43,521 nt of DNA, taken from Myxococcota bacterium. GTDB lineage: Bacteria; Myxococcota_A; Polyangia; Polyangiales; Houyiibacteriaceae. The first letter of the stretch is position 1. The number at the start of each line of letters is the position of its first letter. Under the pieces are notes generated by a model, which had not been told where the DNA came from, searched no databases, and saw only the letters and a program-made list of their open reading frames with translations. This document shows positions 9,134 through 17,852 of this stretch, piece by piece. The stretch covers positions 1-43,521 of the forward strand of contig JANQQS010000156.1 in the NCBI GenBank assembly GCA_028284955.1. Direction: 5' to 3'. The position numbers and the translations under genes were made by a program.

Positions 9134-9280
9134 ATGGATTCCGAGCCATTCGAACTATCGCGCCGGCCCGAAGCGCGAACCGAAACCGTAGAGCGACTGG
9201 TTCAGCGAGCTCGCGATGGTCAGATCCGCGTTCCGGAGTTTCAACGAAACTTTAGGTGGGATGAAAGGCTGGGCCTCTCA
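9134..9280 (+). pseudogene. Truncated DUF262 (GmrS-type) gene, 5' fragment only
   Basis: The frame from ATG 9134 reads a typical DUF262 N-terminus: ETVERLVQRARDG followed by GQIRVPEFQRNFRWDE. The (R/K)(V/I)P-x-(F/Y)-QR-x-(F/Y)-x-W motif is the hallmark of DUF262 proteins, found in type IV restriction enzymes such as GmrSD and in other defence proteins. Similarity stops within about three residues of RWDER. The frame then runs meaninglessly into the antisense of flgG, whose stop codon is at 9285. The catalytic remainder, normally hundreds of residues, is absent. I infer a deletion or recombination junction at about 9270-9284. Confidence 0.7.
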
Positions 9281-9284
9281 ATGT

Positions 9285-10067
9285 CTAACGGTTCGTCACC
9301 CGCTGAAGCATCTCATCCGCCGATTCAATCACCTTCTGGTTCACCTCGTACGCGCGCTGGCTGGTAATCAGATCGATCATCTCGGTCACCACCTGCACAT
9401 TCGAACCTTCCAAGAACCCCTGAGCTACCGTACCGAGCCCCTCTTGGCCCGGCGTGGCCACAATGGGCTCACCGCTCGCGTTGGTGGGAACGTAGAGACT
9501 CCGCCCGATCGCTTCCAGGCCAGCAGGGTTGGCGAAGTTCGCGAGCTGGAGCTGCCCGACTTCTTGGGCCGCAGTTTGCCCGGCAGTCGTCGCGCTGATC
9601 AAACCATCCGCAGAGATGGTGACCGAAACCGCGTCAGGCGGAATGGTGATGTTGGGGTCGATGGCGAGACCGTCGGCCGTCACAAGCTGGCCTTGGGCAT
9701 CGGTTTTGAGGTTTCCGGATCGGGTATACGCAAGCGTTCCGTTGGGTCTCTGGACTTGAAAATACCCGGCTCCTTCGATGGCCACATCGAGCGGACCTTC
9801 GGTCTGCTGCAGGCTCCCTTGGCTATGCATGTGGGTCGTCGATACCGTGCGGGTGCCTTGACCGATCTGGACGCCAGTAGGCAGCGTAGAGCCATCCGCG
9901 GTCTGTCCACCCGGCGTGCGCACGTTTTGGTAGAGCAAGTCTTGGAACTCGGTTCTCGCTTTGCGAAAGCCGGTGGTGTTGACGTTGGCCATATTGTTGG
10001 CGGTCACGTCGATGCGCGTTTGCTGCGCGCTCATGCCCGTCGCCGCGGTGTTCAATGCTTTGAACAT
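9285..10067 (-). CDS. flgG: Flagellar distal rod protein FlgG
   Basis: 260 residues, the usual FlgG length. The N-terminus MFKALNTAATGMSAQQTRID-VTANNMANVNTTGFRK is the rod/hook family signature. DGLAIDPNITIPPDA and the C-terminal SNVQVVTEMIDLITSQRAYEVNQKVI are characteristic of FlgG. It builds the distal rod of the periplasmic drive shaft after export by the flagellar type III system. It is the last gene of the fliL-to-flgG unit, 47 nt after flgF. In many related clusters flgG is followed by flgA, flgH and flgI. Here it is followed at once by a truncated DUF262 gene, so the natural continuation appears to have been lost or moved. Confidence 0.97.
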   Translation of the reverse strand: MFKALNTAATGMSAQQTRIDVTANNMANVNTTGFRKARTEFQDLLYQNVRTPGGQTADGSTLPTGVQIGQGTRTVSTTHMHSQGSLQQTEGPLDVAIEGAGYFQVQRPNGTLAYTRSGNLKTDAQGQLVTADGLAIDPNITIPPDAVSVTISADGLISATTAGQTAAQEVGQLQLANFANPAGLEAIGRSLYVPTNASGEPIVATPGQEGLGTVAQGFLEGSNVQVVTEMIDLITSQRAYEVNQKVIESADEMLQRVTNR

Positions 10068-10114
10068 ACTCGTTTCTCCCTACTCTCCGTATCTCGATTT
10101 CTGTTTGTGTCTCA

Positions 10115-10861
10115 CTACCGGCTTCGACTTCCGAGGTCGCGCGCCGTGCGCTGATCCAATTGCTGATAGGCGTCGATCACTTTTTGGAACGCTTCAAACG
10201 AACGCGTGACCGTGATGAGCTCGTTCATCCCGGCCACCGCGTTGATATTGGACGATTCAAGATATCCTTGGCTGACGCGCGCATCATCAGCCGCCGTCGC
10301 CGGTTGATTTGCGGTGTAGAGCGTGAGCCCTTCCTTCTGCGGAGGCGTCTCAAAGCGAACCACCCGCAAGCGAGCCACCGGGTTCCCGTCCGCCGCGATC
10401 GTTCCATCCTGCGAAACCGTGATCTCGGCTGCATCCGGTGGAATACGGATTTCGGCTGGCGCACCAGGCGATTCATCGTTGCGCGCCATCACTTTGAGGC
10501 CGTCGGGCGTGGTCAAGACGCCATCCGCGTTGGTGCGAAAGTTCCCCGCGCGCGTGTAGCGTTCGCCCCCTGGAGTCTGCACCACGAAGAAACCATCTCC
10601 GTCGATCGCCATATCGAGGGCACCGCCAGTTTCGAGATGCGCGCCGGGGGAAAAGTCGGTCGCAACTTCATTGACCGAAACGAACCGCAAGGCATCGGGC
10701 CCCGGGCCATCTTCCGCCGCGCGAGCCAGTTCTTGGCTGAAGGCCACGCGGTCGGCTTGAAAACCGGTCGTGTTGGCGTTGGCGACGTTGTTCGCGACCA
10801 CATCGAGACTTCGTTGCTGCGCCACTGCGCCACTGAGCGCGACGTAAATTCCATCAGACAT
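10115..10861 (-). CDS. flgF: Flagellar proximal rod protein FlgF
   Basis: 248 residues. It has the rod-family N-terminus (MSDGIYVALSGAVAQQRSLD, VVANNVANANTTGF) and the C-terminal SNINAVAGMNELITVTRSFEAFQKVI. FlgF forms part of the proximal rod joining the MS-ring to FlgG. Its ATG at 10861 overlaps the fliA stop by one base (TGATG), which implies coupled translation. I assign FlgF rather than a second FlgG from its shorter, more divergent sequence and its place before flgG; the two families are close relatives. Confidence 0.93.
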   Translation of the reverse strand: MSDGIYVALSGAVAQQRSLDVVANNVANANTTGFQADRVAFSQELARAAEDGPGPDALRFVSVNEVATDFSPGAHLETGGALDMAIDGDGFFVVQTPGGERYTRAGNFRTNADGVLTTPDGLKVMARNDESPGAPAEIRIPPDAAEITVSQDGTIAADGNPVARLRVVRFETPPQKEGLTLYTANQPATAADDARVSQGYLESSNINAVAGMNELITVTRSFEAFQKVIDAYQQLDQRTARDLGSRSR

Positions 10862-11742
10862 CAGGCTTCCTTTCCTCGCGCGACGGCCACGTATTGCCGG
10901 GCAGGATTTCTCTCACTTCGATCCGGCGACGGCTGGGCCTGTGCGCTTTCACCGGCCGATTCCACCACGTTGCGAATATCTCGTTGGCTCGGCAGTCGCT
11001 TTCGCTCGCCGCGCTTACGCTTTTTTCGCATGGGAACTTCGACCCCGATCCACGCCTGTATCCGCGCGGTGGCCTCACCCATGATTTGGCATACCCGGCC
11101 CTCGGTGACCCCAAGGATCTGCGCGATCTCGGCCTGCGTACAATCCTCTTGATAATAAAGCGCAAGCACCGTCTGGGTACGCTCAGGAAGCTTGCGAATG
11201 GCTTCCGCGACCTGTTGTTCACGCTCGCGATCCAACGTGAGCCGCTGGGGGTTGGCGCGATCGTCGCTGACATCTTCGGGGCTGATCTCGCCGAGGCGAG
11301 CCAACGCAGGCGCCTGCGCAAACCCTTCCGATAGCTTTCGATAGTGGGCTAGCTCAATGCCCAAACGACTCACAATTTCTTCTTCCTCCGGCGGGCGACC
11401 GAGCTCTTGGGTAAGCTCCCGAACCACCTGCGTAACCTCAGCCAGTTTTCGGCGCCCATGGCGCGTCATGGGGTCTGCAGCGCGTAGCTCGTCAAGAATT
11501 GCCCCGCGAATGCGGGTCTCGGCGTAGGGCTCGAAGCGCGGGTATCGCGCTGGATCGTACGCATCGGCCGCTTTGAGCAAGCCTTCTGAACCCGCGCCAA
11601 TGAGGTCACCAACGTCAACGTTGGCAGGAAGCCGGCGCACCATGCGATACGCAATCCGCCGTACAAGCGGAAGCCCACGCCGTAGTAGCTCTTCGCGCGA
11701 CGGTCGCGCCGCGGCGTATCCAGAAGCGGCAGGATTTAGCAT
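10861..11742 (-). CDS. fliA: Flagellar sigma factor FliA (sigma-28)
   Basis: 293 residues from ATG 11742; the frame is open 27 codons further upstream, but that part lies inside flhG. Region 2 is seen in GLPLVRRIAYRMVRRLP, VDVGDLIGAGSEGLLKA and RFEPYAETRIRGAILDELR. Region 4 is seen in LPERTQTVLALYYQEDCTQAEIA followed by LGVTEGRVCQI. It directs RNA polymerase to late flagellar and chemotaxis promoters. The start overlaps the flhG stop by 7 nt and has GGGAG only 2 nt upstream, so coupling rather than a strong ribosome site probably drives its translation. Beyond region 4 there is an unusual basic tail of about 65 residues (PMRKKRKRGERKR and on), longer than in standard FliA. No flgM anti-sigma gene is visible nearby. 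Confidence 0.92.
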   Translation of the reverse strand: MLNPAASGYAAARPSREELLRRGLPLVRRIAYRMVRRLPANVDVGDLIGAGSEGLLKAADAYDPARYPRFEPYAETRIRGAILDELRAADPMTRHGRRKLAEVTQVVRELTQELGRPPEEEEIVSRLGIELAHYRKLSEGFAQAPALARLGEISPEDVSDDRANPQRLTLDREREQQVAEAIRKLPERTQTVLALYYQEDCTQAEIAQILGVTEGRVCQIMGEATARIQAWIGVEVPMRKKRKRGERKRLPSQRDIRNVVESAGESAQAQPSPDRSERNPARQYVAVARGKEA

Positions 11743-12602
11743 GGCTCCCTCGAAGACTGGGGGTCGGGAGCTTGCGGATTCAGCCGATGGACCAGAAGCT
11801 CGAACGCACGGCTCGCCGCGCAACTAGGATCCGAGAGCACGCAAGGCTGGCCCTCTACGACGCCTTGCCGCACTGATTCGTCAAACGGAATGCAGCCGAG
11901 ATAACTTATCTGCAGCGTCATAAACCGCGCCGCGATTCGCTGAATGGTTTGGTGGAGTTCAGCGCCCTGAATTTCAGACTCGACCTGGTTGGCGACGAGG
12001 TTGATGCGGTCGACCCCGCTGCGGCGGTGCAATACCTTCGCCATGGCGTACGCGTCGCGCATCGAGGTTGGATCCGGCGTGGCCACGAGCAGCACATCGT
12101 CGGCTGATGACGCAAACGCGACCGCGTTCGAACCGATGCCCGCACCCGTATCGACGATGAGCACGTCAAAGTCAGAAGCGGCTTCATCGATCGCGAGAGT
12201 TAGGCGACGGCGTTCGTTGAGAGAGAGGTTGGCCATGTCGTATCGACCGGGACAGGCAGGAATAAGCTGAATCCCGCACGGCCCCCCGACGAGCACGTCG
12301 CGCACGCTTCGCTCACCGCGCACGACCGCCCGCAAGTCGTCTTGGGGTCGAACGCCGAGCGCCAGATCGAGGCTTGCGAGGCCCAAGTCAGCGTCCATGA
12401 GCAGCACCCGTAGCCCAGAGTTGGCCATGACGATGGCCAAGTTTGCCGACACCTGGGTTTTGCCAACGCCACCTTTGCCGCTCGTCACCGCAACGCGACG
12501 CAAACGACTTCCTTCGCCACGCCGGCGCAGCGGGATGACCCTCGCAATTTCCTCTCTCCGTACGACGCGAAGACCTTCCGCTTGATCTTCAAGCTGCGTC
12601 AT
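11736..12602 (-). CDS. flhG: MinD-like ATPase FlhG, flagellar number control
   Basis: 288 residues from ATG 12602, chosen over an ATG at 12629. It follows GGAGGAGG by 8 nt and overlaps the flhF stop as ATGA. The N-terminal DQAEGLR is the motif by which FlhG stimulates the FlhF GTPase. The deviant Walker A (TSGKGGVGKTQVSANLAI, residues 40-57) and LLMDADLGLASLDLALG are MinD/ParA signatures. Known role: with FlhF it sets flagellar number and placement and interacts with the C-ring proteins FliM/FliN. The C-terminal membrane-targeting helix of MinD is not obvious in the last residues, which end in a short Pro/Ser tail. Confidence 0.94.
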   Translation of the reverse strand: MTQLEDQAEGLRVVRREEIARVIPLRRRGEGSRLRRVAVTSGKGGVGKTQVSANLAIVMANSGLRVLLMDADLGLASLDLALGVRPQDDLRAVVRGERSVRDVLVGGPCGIQLIPACPGRYDMANLSLNERRRLTLAIDEAASDFDVLIVDTGAGIGSNAVAFASSADDVLLVATPDPTSMRDAYAMAKVLHRRSGVDRINLVANQVESEIQGAELHQTIQRIAARFMTLQISYLGCIPFDESVRQGVVEGQPCVLSDPSCAASRAFELLVHRLNPQAPDPQSSREPC

Positions 12603-13591
12603 GCGCGCACCTCCTCCCCACATAGCCACTCTGAGAGGCGGCGCGCACTGGCCACCTCGATATCCTCGGGCACTCGCTGTCCCGTCGTGAAATATCCGAT
12701 GGGCAAGCCCGTACGAATCTGCGCCGCGATCACTCCGCCGTGGTAAACCGCTTCGTCAATCTTGGTAATGAGCAGCCGCCCTGGCGCGAGCGGCATATGC
12801 CGTTCGCAAATGGCGTCGAGCTCGACATCGGTGGACGCAGCGGTCACACAGAGTTGAACCTCGACCGCTTCGCCCGCTCCATGCAAGCATTCCGCCATCT
12901 TTCGAATCGCATGGTCGTCGCGAGGGGAGCGGCCGGCGGTATCGATCATCACCAGCTCCATGTCTTCGAAGCGGCGCAGCGCGTCGCCAAGCGTGGCTGC
13001 GTCGTGGGCAAGCTCCATGGGAATGCCAATCAGGTCGGCATAACGCTGGAGTTGCTCCGCCGCGGCGATGCGATAGCCGTCGATGCTGATGAGCCCAACC
13101 TTTCGCTCTTTGACCAATGCTTCGTGGGCTGCGATTTTCGCCAGGGTCGTCGTTTTTCCGACTCCCGTGGGCCCTACGAGCGCGACGGCGCGGGTCTCGC
13201 TCGCGATGGCGCCCGAAAACACCATTTCCTCGCTCAGCACGTCGCCAAGCGCATCTTTGGCTTGCCGCATGGCTGAGGGAACGCCGCCCAGTTTCGACTG
13301 GAGCGCGGACGCGATGGTCGCGGCAGCGCCTGCGGGGAGGCCCATCCGCCGAAATCGACGTTCGAGCAAGCCATCGCTCTGCCCTTCGGAAAGCTGGGGC
13401 GGAGACCAACCGACGGATGCGTCGCGAGGCATGGCCACGACCTCGACCTCGCTCCGAAAACAACCCGATTTGAGCTCGCGAGACGAGAGAATAATCGCAT
13501 CCTCTCCGAATTCTTCTTTCACGCGAGCGAGCGCTTCGCCAAATCCCGGCGCGCGAAACACCTGCTTGTGTATATGGGGGGCCTTCATCAT
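12599..13591 (-). CDS. flhF: SRP-type GTPase FlhF, flagellar placement
   Basis: 330 residues, short for FlhF because the linker between the N-terminal B domain and the NG domain is small. The B domain reads QVFRAPGFGEALARVKEEFGEDAIIL. The GTPase has G1 LVGPTGVGKTTTLAKIAA (residues 138-155), G2/G3 GLISIDGYRIAAAEQL and MIDTAGRSPRD, and G4 TKIDEAVYHG. FlhF recruits the first flagellar components to the membrane site and is regulated by FlhG, encoded next with a 4-nt overlap. Two tandem ATGs (13591 and 13588) are possible starts. It lies 37 nt after flhA. Confidence 0.95.
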   Translation of the reverse strand: MMKAPHIHKQVFRAPGFGEALARVKEEFGEDAIILSSRELKSGCFRSEVEVVAMPRDASVGWSPPQLSEGQSDGLLERRFRRMGLPAGAAATIASALQSKLGGVPSAMRQAKDALGDVLSEEMVFSGAIASETRAVALVGPTGVGKTTTLAKIAAHEALVKERKVGLISIDGYRIAAAEQLQRYADLIGIPMELAHDAATLGDALRRFEDMELVMIDTAGRSPRDDHAIRKMAECLHGAGEAVEVQLCVTAASTDVELDAICERHMPLAPGRLLITKIDEAVYHGGVIAAQIRTGLPIGYFTTGQRVPEDIEVASARRLSEWLCGEEVRA

Positions 13592-13628
13592 GCTCTTCTC
13601 GTCACTGCGCTTTTCCCAGTCATCGCGT

Positions 13629-15674
13629 TCATCCCGTCACCACACCCAGCCGGCGTACCGACACTCCCGGATCCACTTCTTGGTAGGAGAGCACCGAAAG
13701 ACCAGGAACGCGTTTCCGCAAAAACTCGGCCACCGTTCGGCGTATGTCGGCCGCACACAAAATAAGCGGAGGAGTCGACACTCTCGCGAAGTTCTTGGCG
13801 GCGTCATCGAGCGAAGCCAATACGCGCTGCGCCGTGGAGATATCGGGTCCCCCCGAACGAAATCCTTCTTCTGCGCGCGGATCGAGAATCAATGCCGCGA
13901 GCTCGTTGTCGCTGCCTCTAAATCGACTAGTGATGTGACGCGCGAGCCGCTGACGTACATACTCGGTGAGCACAACCGGATCTTTGATGTCTCGGGCGTG
14001 GTCGGCCAAAGCTTCCAGAATGGTACGCAAGTCGCGCACAGAGACATTCTCGCTAAGTAGCGAACGGAGCACTTTGACCACATCTCCCATCGGCATGAGA
14101 TTGGGAATGAGCTCGTCGATAAGCTTCGGTTCGCGCTCTGCGAGCATGTCGAGCAGCTCTTGCGCTTCTTTCCGGCCGAGAAGCTCGGGTGCGATCGAAC
14201 GCAGCATTTCCGTAAGATGCGTGGCAGCTACGGTGGCGGGATCGACAACGGTATAGCCAAAGCCTTCAGCGCGTGGCGCTGCGCCTTCGGTAATCCAGCG
14301 AGCGGGGAGTCCAAACGCCGGCTCACGGACCGATTCGCCGTCGATCGGAGTCAAGCTGTTGGTCGCATCCATCGCGAGCAACTTGCCCATCCGAAGTTCG
14401 CCTCGGCCCACTTCGTTTCCAGAAAGAAGCAGACGATAGGTCGACGAGGGAAGCTGAAGATTGTCGCGAATATGAACTGAAGGAATGAGGATTCCGAGCT
14501 CAGTGGCGAGGTTTTTACGGATGGCAGTGATCCGTTCGACGAGATCTCCGCCCGAGTTCGCATCGACAAGTGGCACCAGATCAAGACCGACCTCTAGCTC
14601 CAGCAGGTCAAGCGGGAGCATTTGCTTCACCTGCTCGCGCTCGGATGGTGCTTCGTCGGTCGCAGCTTCGCCGTCGGCGGGGTCAGGTTCCGCGGTCGGC
14701 ACCGGCGCCACCCGCGCAGCCCACGCCAGCAGCCCGCCGAGAATCCAAAACGGCAGCATGGGCATGCCGGGAAACGAACCCACCGCAAACAACACCCCCG
14801 ATGTCGCCCAGAGCGCACCGCGGTTTCCTCCCAGTTGCTTCAAGAGCTCTGGCGCGAGGGCAGCGCCGGCTGCGGCGCGGGTCACCACGACGCCGGCCGC
14901 GGTCGAGACAAACAATGCGGGAATCTGGGACGCGAGTCCGTCGCCGACGGTGAGCACGGTGTAGGTGCCTGCCGCTTCCGCCGCGGGCATGTCTTGTTGA
15001 ACCACGCCCACGATGAATCCCACCACGATATTGATGCCGGTCATCAACAAGCCCGCGATCGCATCGCCCCGGACAAACTTCGAAGCGCCGTCCATCGCGC
15101 CAAAAAAGTCTGCCTCTTGTTCGACTTGGCGCCGCCGCTGCTTCGCTTGTTCCTGGGTGAGCGAGCCGGATGCCAAGTCTGCATCGATCGACATTTGCTT
15201 GCCCGGGAGGGCATCGAGAGTGAACCGAGCGCTTACTTCGGCGACGCGTCCCGCGCCTTTGGTGATCACCACGAAGTTGATGATCACCAGCAGCACGAAG
15301 ACCGCCGCGCCAACGACATAGTTGCCCCCGACGATGAAGTCTCCGAACGCGCCAATGACGTGACCAGCGGCCGATGTACCCTCCGGGCCGTTCAAGAGAA
15401 TGAGCCGGGTCGACGCGACGTTGAGCGCCAACCGAAACAGCGTCGCGAACAGCAAAATCGTAGGAAATGACGACAGATCGAGAGGCTTTTCGAGGTGGAT
15501 CGAAACCAGCAGCAGGCCTACGGAAACCGCGATCGACGTGGCCAACATCAGATCCAAAAGCGCTGCCGGGAGCGGCACGACCATGAGCAACACGATGCCC
15601 ACCAAAACCAGTGGAACCGCGCTCGTGATCCAAGCCTTGACCGATTTCGGTTCTTTTTGGGCGATCGCGCTCAT
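13629..15674 (-). CDS. flhA: Flagellar export gate protein FlhA
   Basis: 681 residues, close to the family norm. The N-terminal half carries eight predicted membrane helices. The conserved FHIPEP cytoplasmic loop region is seen at ARFTLDALPGKQMSIDADL and is followed by GDAIAGLLMTGINIVVG. The C-terminal half is the soluble docking domain that forms a nonameric ring and receives chaperone-substrate complexes. It is the proton-driven export gate of the flagellar type III secretion apparatus. ATG 15674 overlaps the flhB stop as ATGA. It sits in the gate block fliO-fliP-fliQ-fliR-flhB-flhA. Confidence 0.98.
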   Translation of the reverse strand: MSAIAQKEPKSVKAWITSAVPLVLVGIVLLMVVPLPAALLDLMLATSIAVSVGLLLVSIHLEKPLDLSSFPTILLFATLFRLALNVASTRLILLNGPEGTSAAGHVIGAFGDFIVGGNYVVGAAVFVLLVIINFVVITKGAGRVAEVSARFTLDALPGKQMSIDADLASGSLTQEQAKQRRRQVEQEADFFGAMDGASKFVRGDAIAGLLMTGINIVVGFIVGVVQQDMPAAEAAGTYTVLTVGDGLASQIPALFVSTAAGVVVTRAAAGAALAPELLKQLGGNRGALWATSGVLFAVGSFPGMPMLPFWILGGLLAWAARVAPVPTAEPDPADGEAATDEAPSEREQVKQMLPLDLLELEVGLDLVPLVDANSGGDLVERITAIRKNLATELGILIPSVHIRDNLQLPSSTYRLLLSGNEVGRGELRMGKLLAMDATNSLTPIDGESVREPAFGLPARWITEGAAPRAEGFGYTVVDPATVAATHLTEMLRSIAPELLGRKEAQELLDMLAEREPKLIDELIPNLMPMGDVVKVLRSLLSENVSVRDLRTILEALADHARDIKDPVVLTEYVRQRLARHITSRFRGSDNELAALILDPRAEEGFRSGGPDISTAQRVLASLDDAAKNFARVSTPPLILCAADIRRTVAEFLRKRVPGLSVLSYQEVDPGVSVRRLGVVTG

Positions 15675-16741
15675 GACCGAGCCCCATGAGAACTGGGCCC
15701 ACCGATTCGCATGACATGCGCCACCACTTCAGCCGCTGCGGCATAGAGCGGAGCGGGAATGGTTTTTCCGATTTCGGCGTCTCGGTATAACGCTCGAGCA
15801 AAGGGTCGGTGCTCTACGACGGGGACACGATGCGAACGCGCCCGGGCGCGCATCTGGAGCGCAACGCCCTCGACGCCTTTGGCCAGCGTCACTGGAGCAG
15901 GGTCGCGCGCCGGATCATAGCGCAAGGCGACCGAGATATGCGTAGGATTACAGACCAGAACGGTCGCTTGGCGGACATCTGAAACCGCACGACGATTGGC
16001 GAACTCGCGCTGCTGCTGGCGCCGTTTGCGCTTGATGAGCGGGTCGCCTTCTTCACGTTTGTGCTCATCGCGAACGTCTCGACGAGACATTTTGTTTTCT
16101 TCGCGAAACTTTCGAAGCGCGAGCCAGTAGTCAAACGCCGCCACCGCAGCGAACGCCATCGCGCCGTAGACCGCCACGCGGGCGACCACCGCCGCTACGG
16201 TCGAGGCTCCTGCGAGCGGTTCGGAAGAAGCCAGGCCGATGAAGGCAGGCATCGATTGATGCACCAGAGAGTAAATCACCCCTGCGACAGCCAGCAGTTT
16301 GAGCAGCTGCTTGAGCACTTCGGCTCCTGACTCCGGGCTGGGGAGAATCTTTTTGAGCTGCGGACCTGGATTTAGTCGTTTGAGGTCGGGCGCGAGCAGC
16401 GACAGTTTGAACAGCCCGCGGGTCTGCGCGACCCCTGCCGCACCCGCCGCGACCATCGACGCCAGAAAAATGGGCAAGAGCGCGTGGGTCAACGCCGGCA
16501 AAATCGCAGCCAGCGCAAGAAGGGGCTGGCCTTGGTCACGAAACTGAAGAATGCGCTTGGCAAACGCGACAATGCTTTTCGCCGTGGTGTCTCCCGTGGC
16601 AGCCAGCGTCATTGCAACCACCGCAATCACGGCGGCCGATCCAACATCTGCACTTCGAGCAAACTTGCCTTCTTCGCGAAGCTTTTCCTTCTTCCGAGGA
16701 GTTGCTTCTTCTGTCTGCTGTGCCTTGTCTTGCTCTGCCAC
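15671..16741 (-). CDS. flhB: Flagellar export switch protein FlhB
   Basis: 356 residues. The family start EEATPRKKEKLREEGKFARS is intact and is followed by four membrane helices. The autocleavage site is present as NPTH in VLVCNPTHISVALRYD. Self-cleavage at Asn-Pro is needed to switch export from rod/hook to filament substrates together with FliK, encoded in the other unit. The C-terminal cytoplasmic tail continues to GGPSSHGARS. The gene is 25 nt after fliR and overlaps flhA by 4 nt. Confidence 0.98.
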   Translation of the reverse strand: MAEQDKAQQTEEATPRKKEKLREEGKFARSADVGSAAVIAVVAMTLAATGDTTAKSIVAFAKRILQFRDQGQPLLALAAILPALTHALLPIFLASMVAAGAAGVAQTRGLFKLSLLAPDLKRLNPGPQLKKILPSPESGAEVLKQLLKLLAVAGVIYSLVHQSMPAFIGLASSEPLAGASTVAAVVARVAVYGAMAFAAVAAFDYWLALRKFREENKMSRRDVRDEHKREEGDPLIKRKRRQQQREFANRRAVSDVRQATVLVCNPTHISVALRYDPARDPAPVTLAKGVEGVALQMRARARSHRVPVVEHRPFARALYRDAEIGKTIPAPLYAAAAEVVAHVMRIGGPSSHGARS

Positions 16742-16766
16742 GACGGCTTGGTCCTATTCTTCCTTT

Positions 16767-17546
16767 TCAGCGCACCCCGAGGCCGATGCGAATCGCTTCG
16801 GGCAGTCGCTGGATTTCGGCGGCCACCGCCGGAGCGATGCTCGGAATGGCTACAAAGAGCGTGAGCATGCCCGCGGTCACCGCGATGGCGAACGTCAACG
16901 TGAAGATGTGCACGCGCGGCGCAGCGCGCGATACGAGCGCCGTTCCTAGTTGTACGATGAACATGGTTGCCACCACGGGAGCAGCAATACGCAAACCGTG
17001 TGCCACGATATCTGAGCCGATGGTCAGCACCCCTTCTCGGGCCACCGCGACGAATGCGTTTCCCGGAGGCGCGAACCGCAAGCTGCCCGAGAGCGCGCCC
17101 AGAACCGTGTGATGACCCCCGAAAACAAGGAAGATCAGCACGGCGAACGAGCTGAGCGCGCGTGACGGAGGCGACGCCGATTCGCCGAGCGTAGGGTCGA
17201 CGCTGTTGGCGAACGCAAGCCCGGTGGAAAACCCAATCATCGAACCGGCGGCTTCTACCGCCGCGAGACTGACGCGAACCGTCAAGCCGATGACTGCACC
17301 GATCATCACTTCTGCGACCGCGGCGCGGGCGAGCGCAGCCGCGTTCGTCGATACGCCGGACGCGAGATGGTAATGAGGCATGCAAAGCGCGAGCGAGCAA
17401 GCAATGCCCAACGCCGCACGAATACGAACCGGCGCAAGCGAACCAAAGGGCGCCGGCATCGCCGCAAACGCCACGCTGACGCGAAGAGACACCAAAAAGA
17501 GCAGCGGAATCAGAGGAGCGACGACCGAAGTGACTAGCTCTTCCAC
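16767..17546 (-). CDS. fliR: Flagellar export gate protein FliR
   Basis: 259 residues, the normal length. Several long hydrophobic segments are present and the family features are clear (LVSLRVSVAFAAMPAPFG, then FSTGLAFANSVDP). FliR joins FliP and FliQ in the helical export-gate core inside the MS-ring. It starts 6 nt after the fliQ stop and precedes flhB, the canonical order. Nothing is missing. Confidence 0.97.
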   Translation of the reverse strand: MEELVTSVVAPLIPLLFLVSLRVSVAFAAMPAPFGSLAPVRIRAALGIACSLALCMPHYHLASGVSTNAAALARAAVAEVMIGAVIGLTVRVSLAAVEAAGSMIGFSTGLAFANSVDPTLGESASPPSRALSSFAVLIFLVFGGHHTVLGALSGSLRFAPPGNAFVAVAREGVLTIGSDIVAHGLRIAAPVVATMFIVQLGTALVSRAAPRVHIFTLTFAIAVTAGMLTLFVAIPSIAPAVAAEIQRLPEAIRIGLGVR

Positions 17547-17552
17547 CTCGGC

Positions 17553-17822
17553 CTACTGCGTTAACCCTGCCATCGCACTGATGGCTCGGGTCGTGAACTC
17601 GGCCACTTGCTGAATCATCCACGGCCCGCCCACGGAAAGCGCGGCAATGACCGCAATCGCCTTAGGCCCAAAGGCCACCGCCTGATCGTTGACCTGAGTG
17701 GCGGCTTGGATAATCGCCACCAGGAGGCCCACGATCACCACCGTGAATACCGCGGGCCCGGCGGTAAGCACCGCGGCCCACAGCATCTGTCGAAACCAAT
17801 CGAGCGCCATCGCGCTGGTCAT
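17553..17822 (-). CDS. fliQ: Flagellar export gate protein FliQ
   Basis: 89 residues from ATG 17822, exactly the usual FliQ size. An upstream in-frame TTG at 17852 is possible, but the ATG has AAGGGGG about 5 nt upstream and the extra residues (MRQMRAEGGE) have no family counterpart. There are two membrane helices (VFTVVIVGLLVAIIQAATQV and the AIAVIAALSVGGPWM region). The QVNDQAVAFGPK loop is diagnostic. It packs around FliP in the export gate. Confidence 0.95.
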   Translation of the reverse strand: MTSAMALDWFRQMLWAAVLTAGPAVFTVVIVGLLVAIIQAATQVNDQAVAFGPKAIAVIAALSVGGPWMIQQVAEFTTRAISAMAGLTQ

Positions 17823-17852
17823 CTCGCCCCCTTCTGCGCGCATTTGTCGCAA

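Noticed and set aside
8907..9191. 94-codon plus-strand frame with Asp-Pro repeats
   Set aside because: The amino-acid pattern is produced by hexanucleotide DNA repeats; there is no signal peptide, ribosome site or similarity outside the repeat, and the same repeat occurs near 43.3 kb.
9216..10154. 312-codon plus-strand frame opposite flgG
   Set aside because: Exact shadow of flgG, whose identity is certain.
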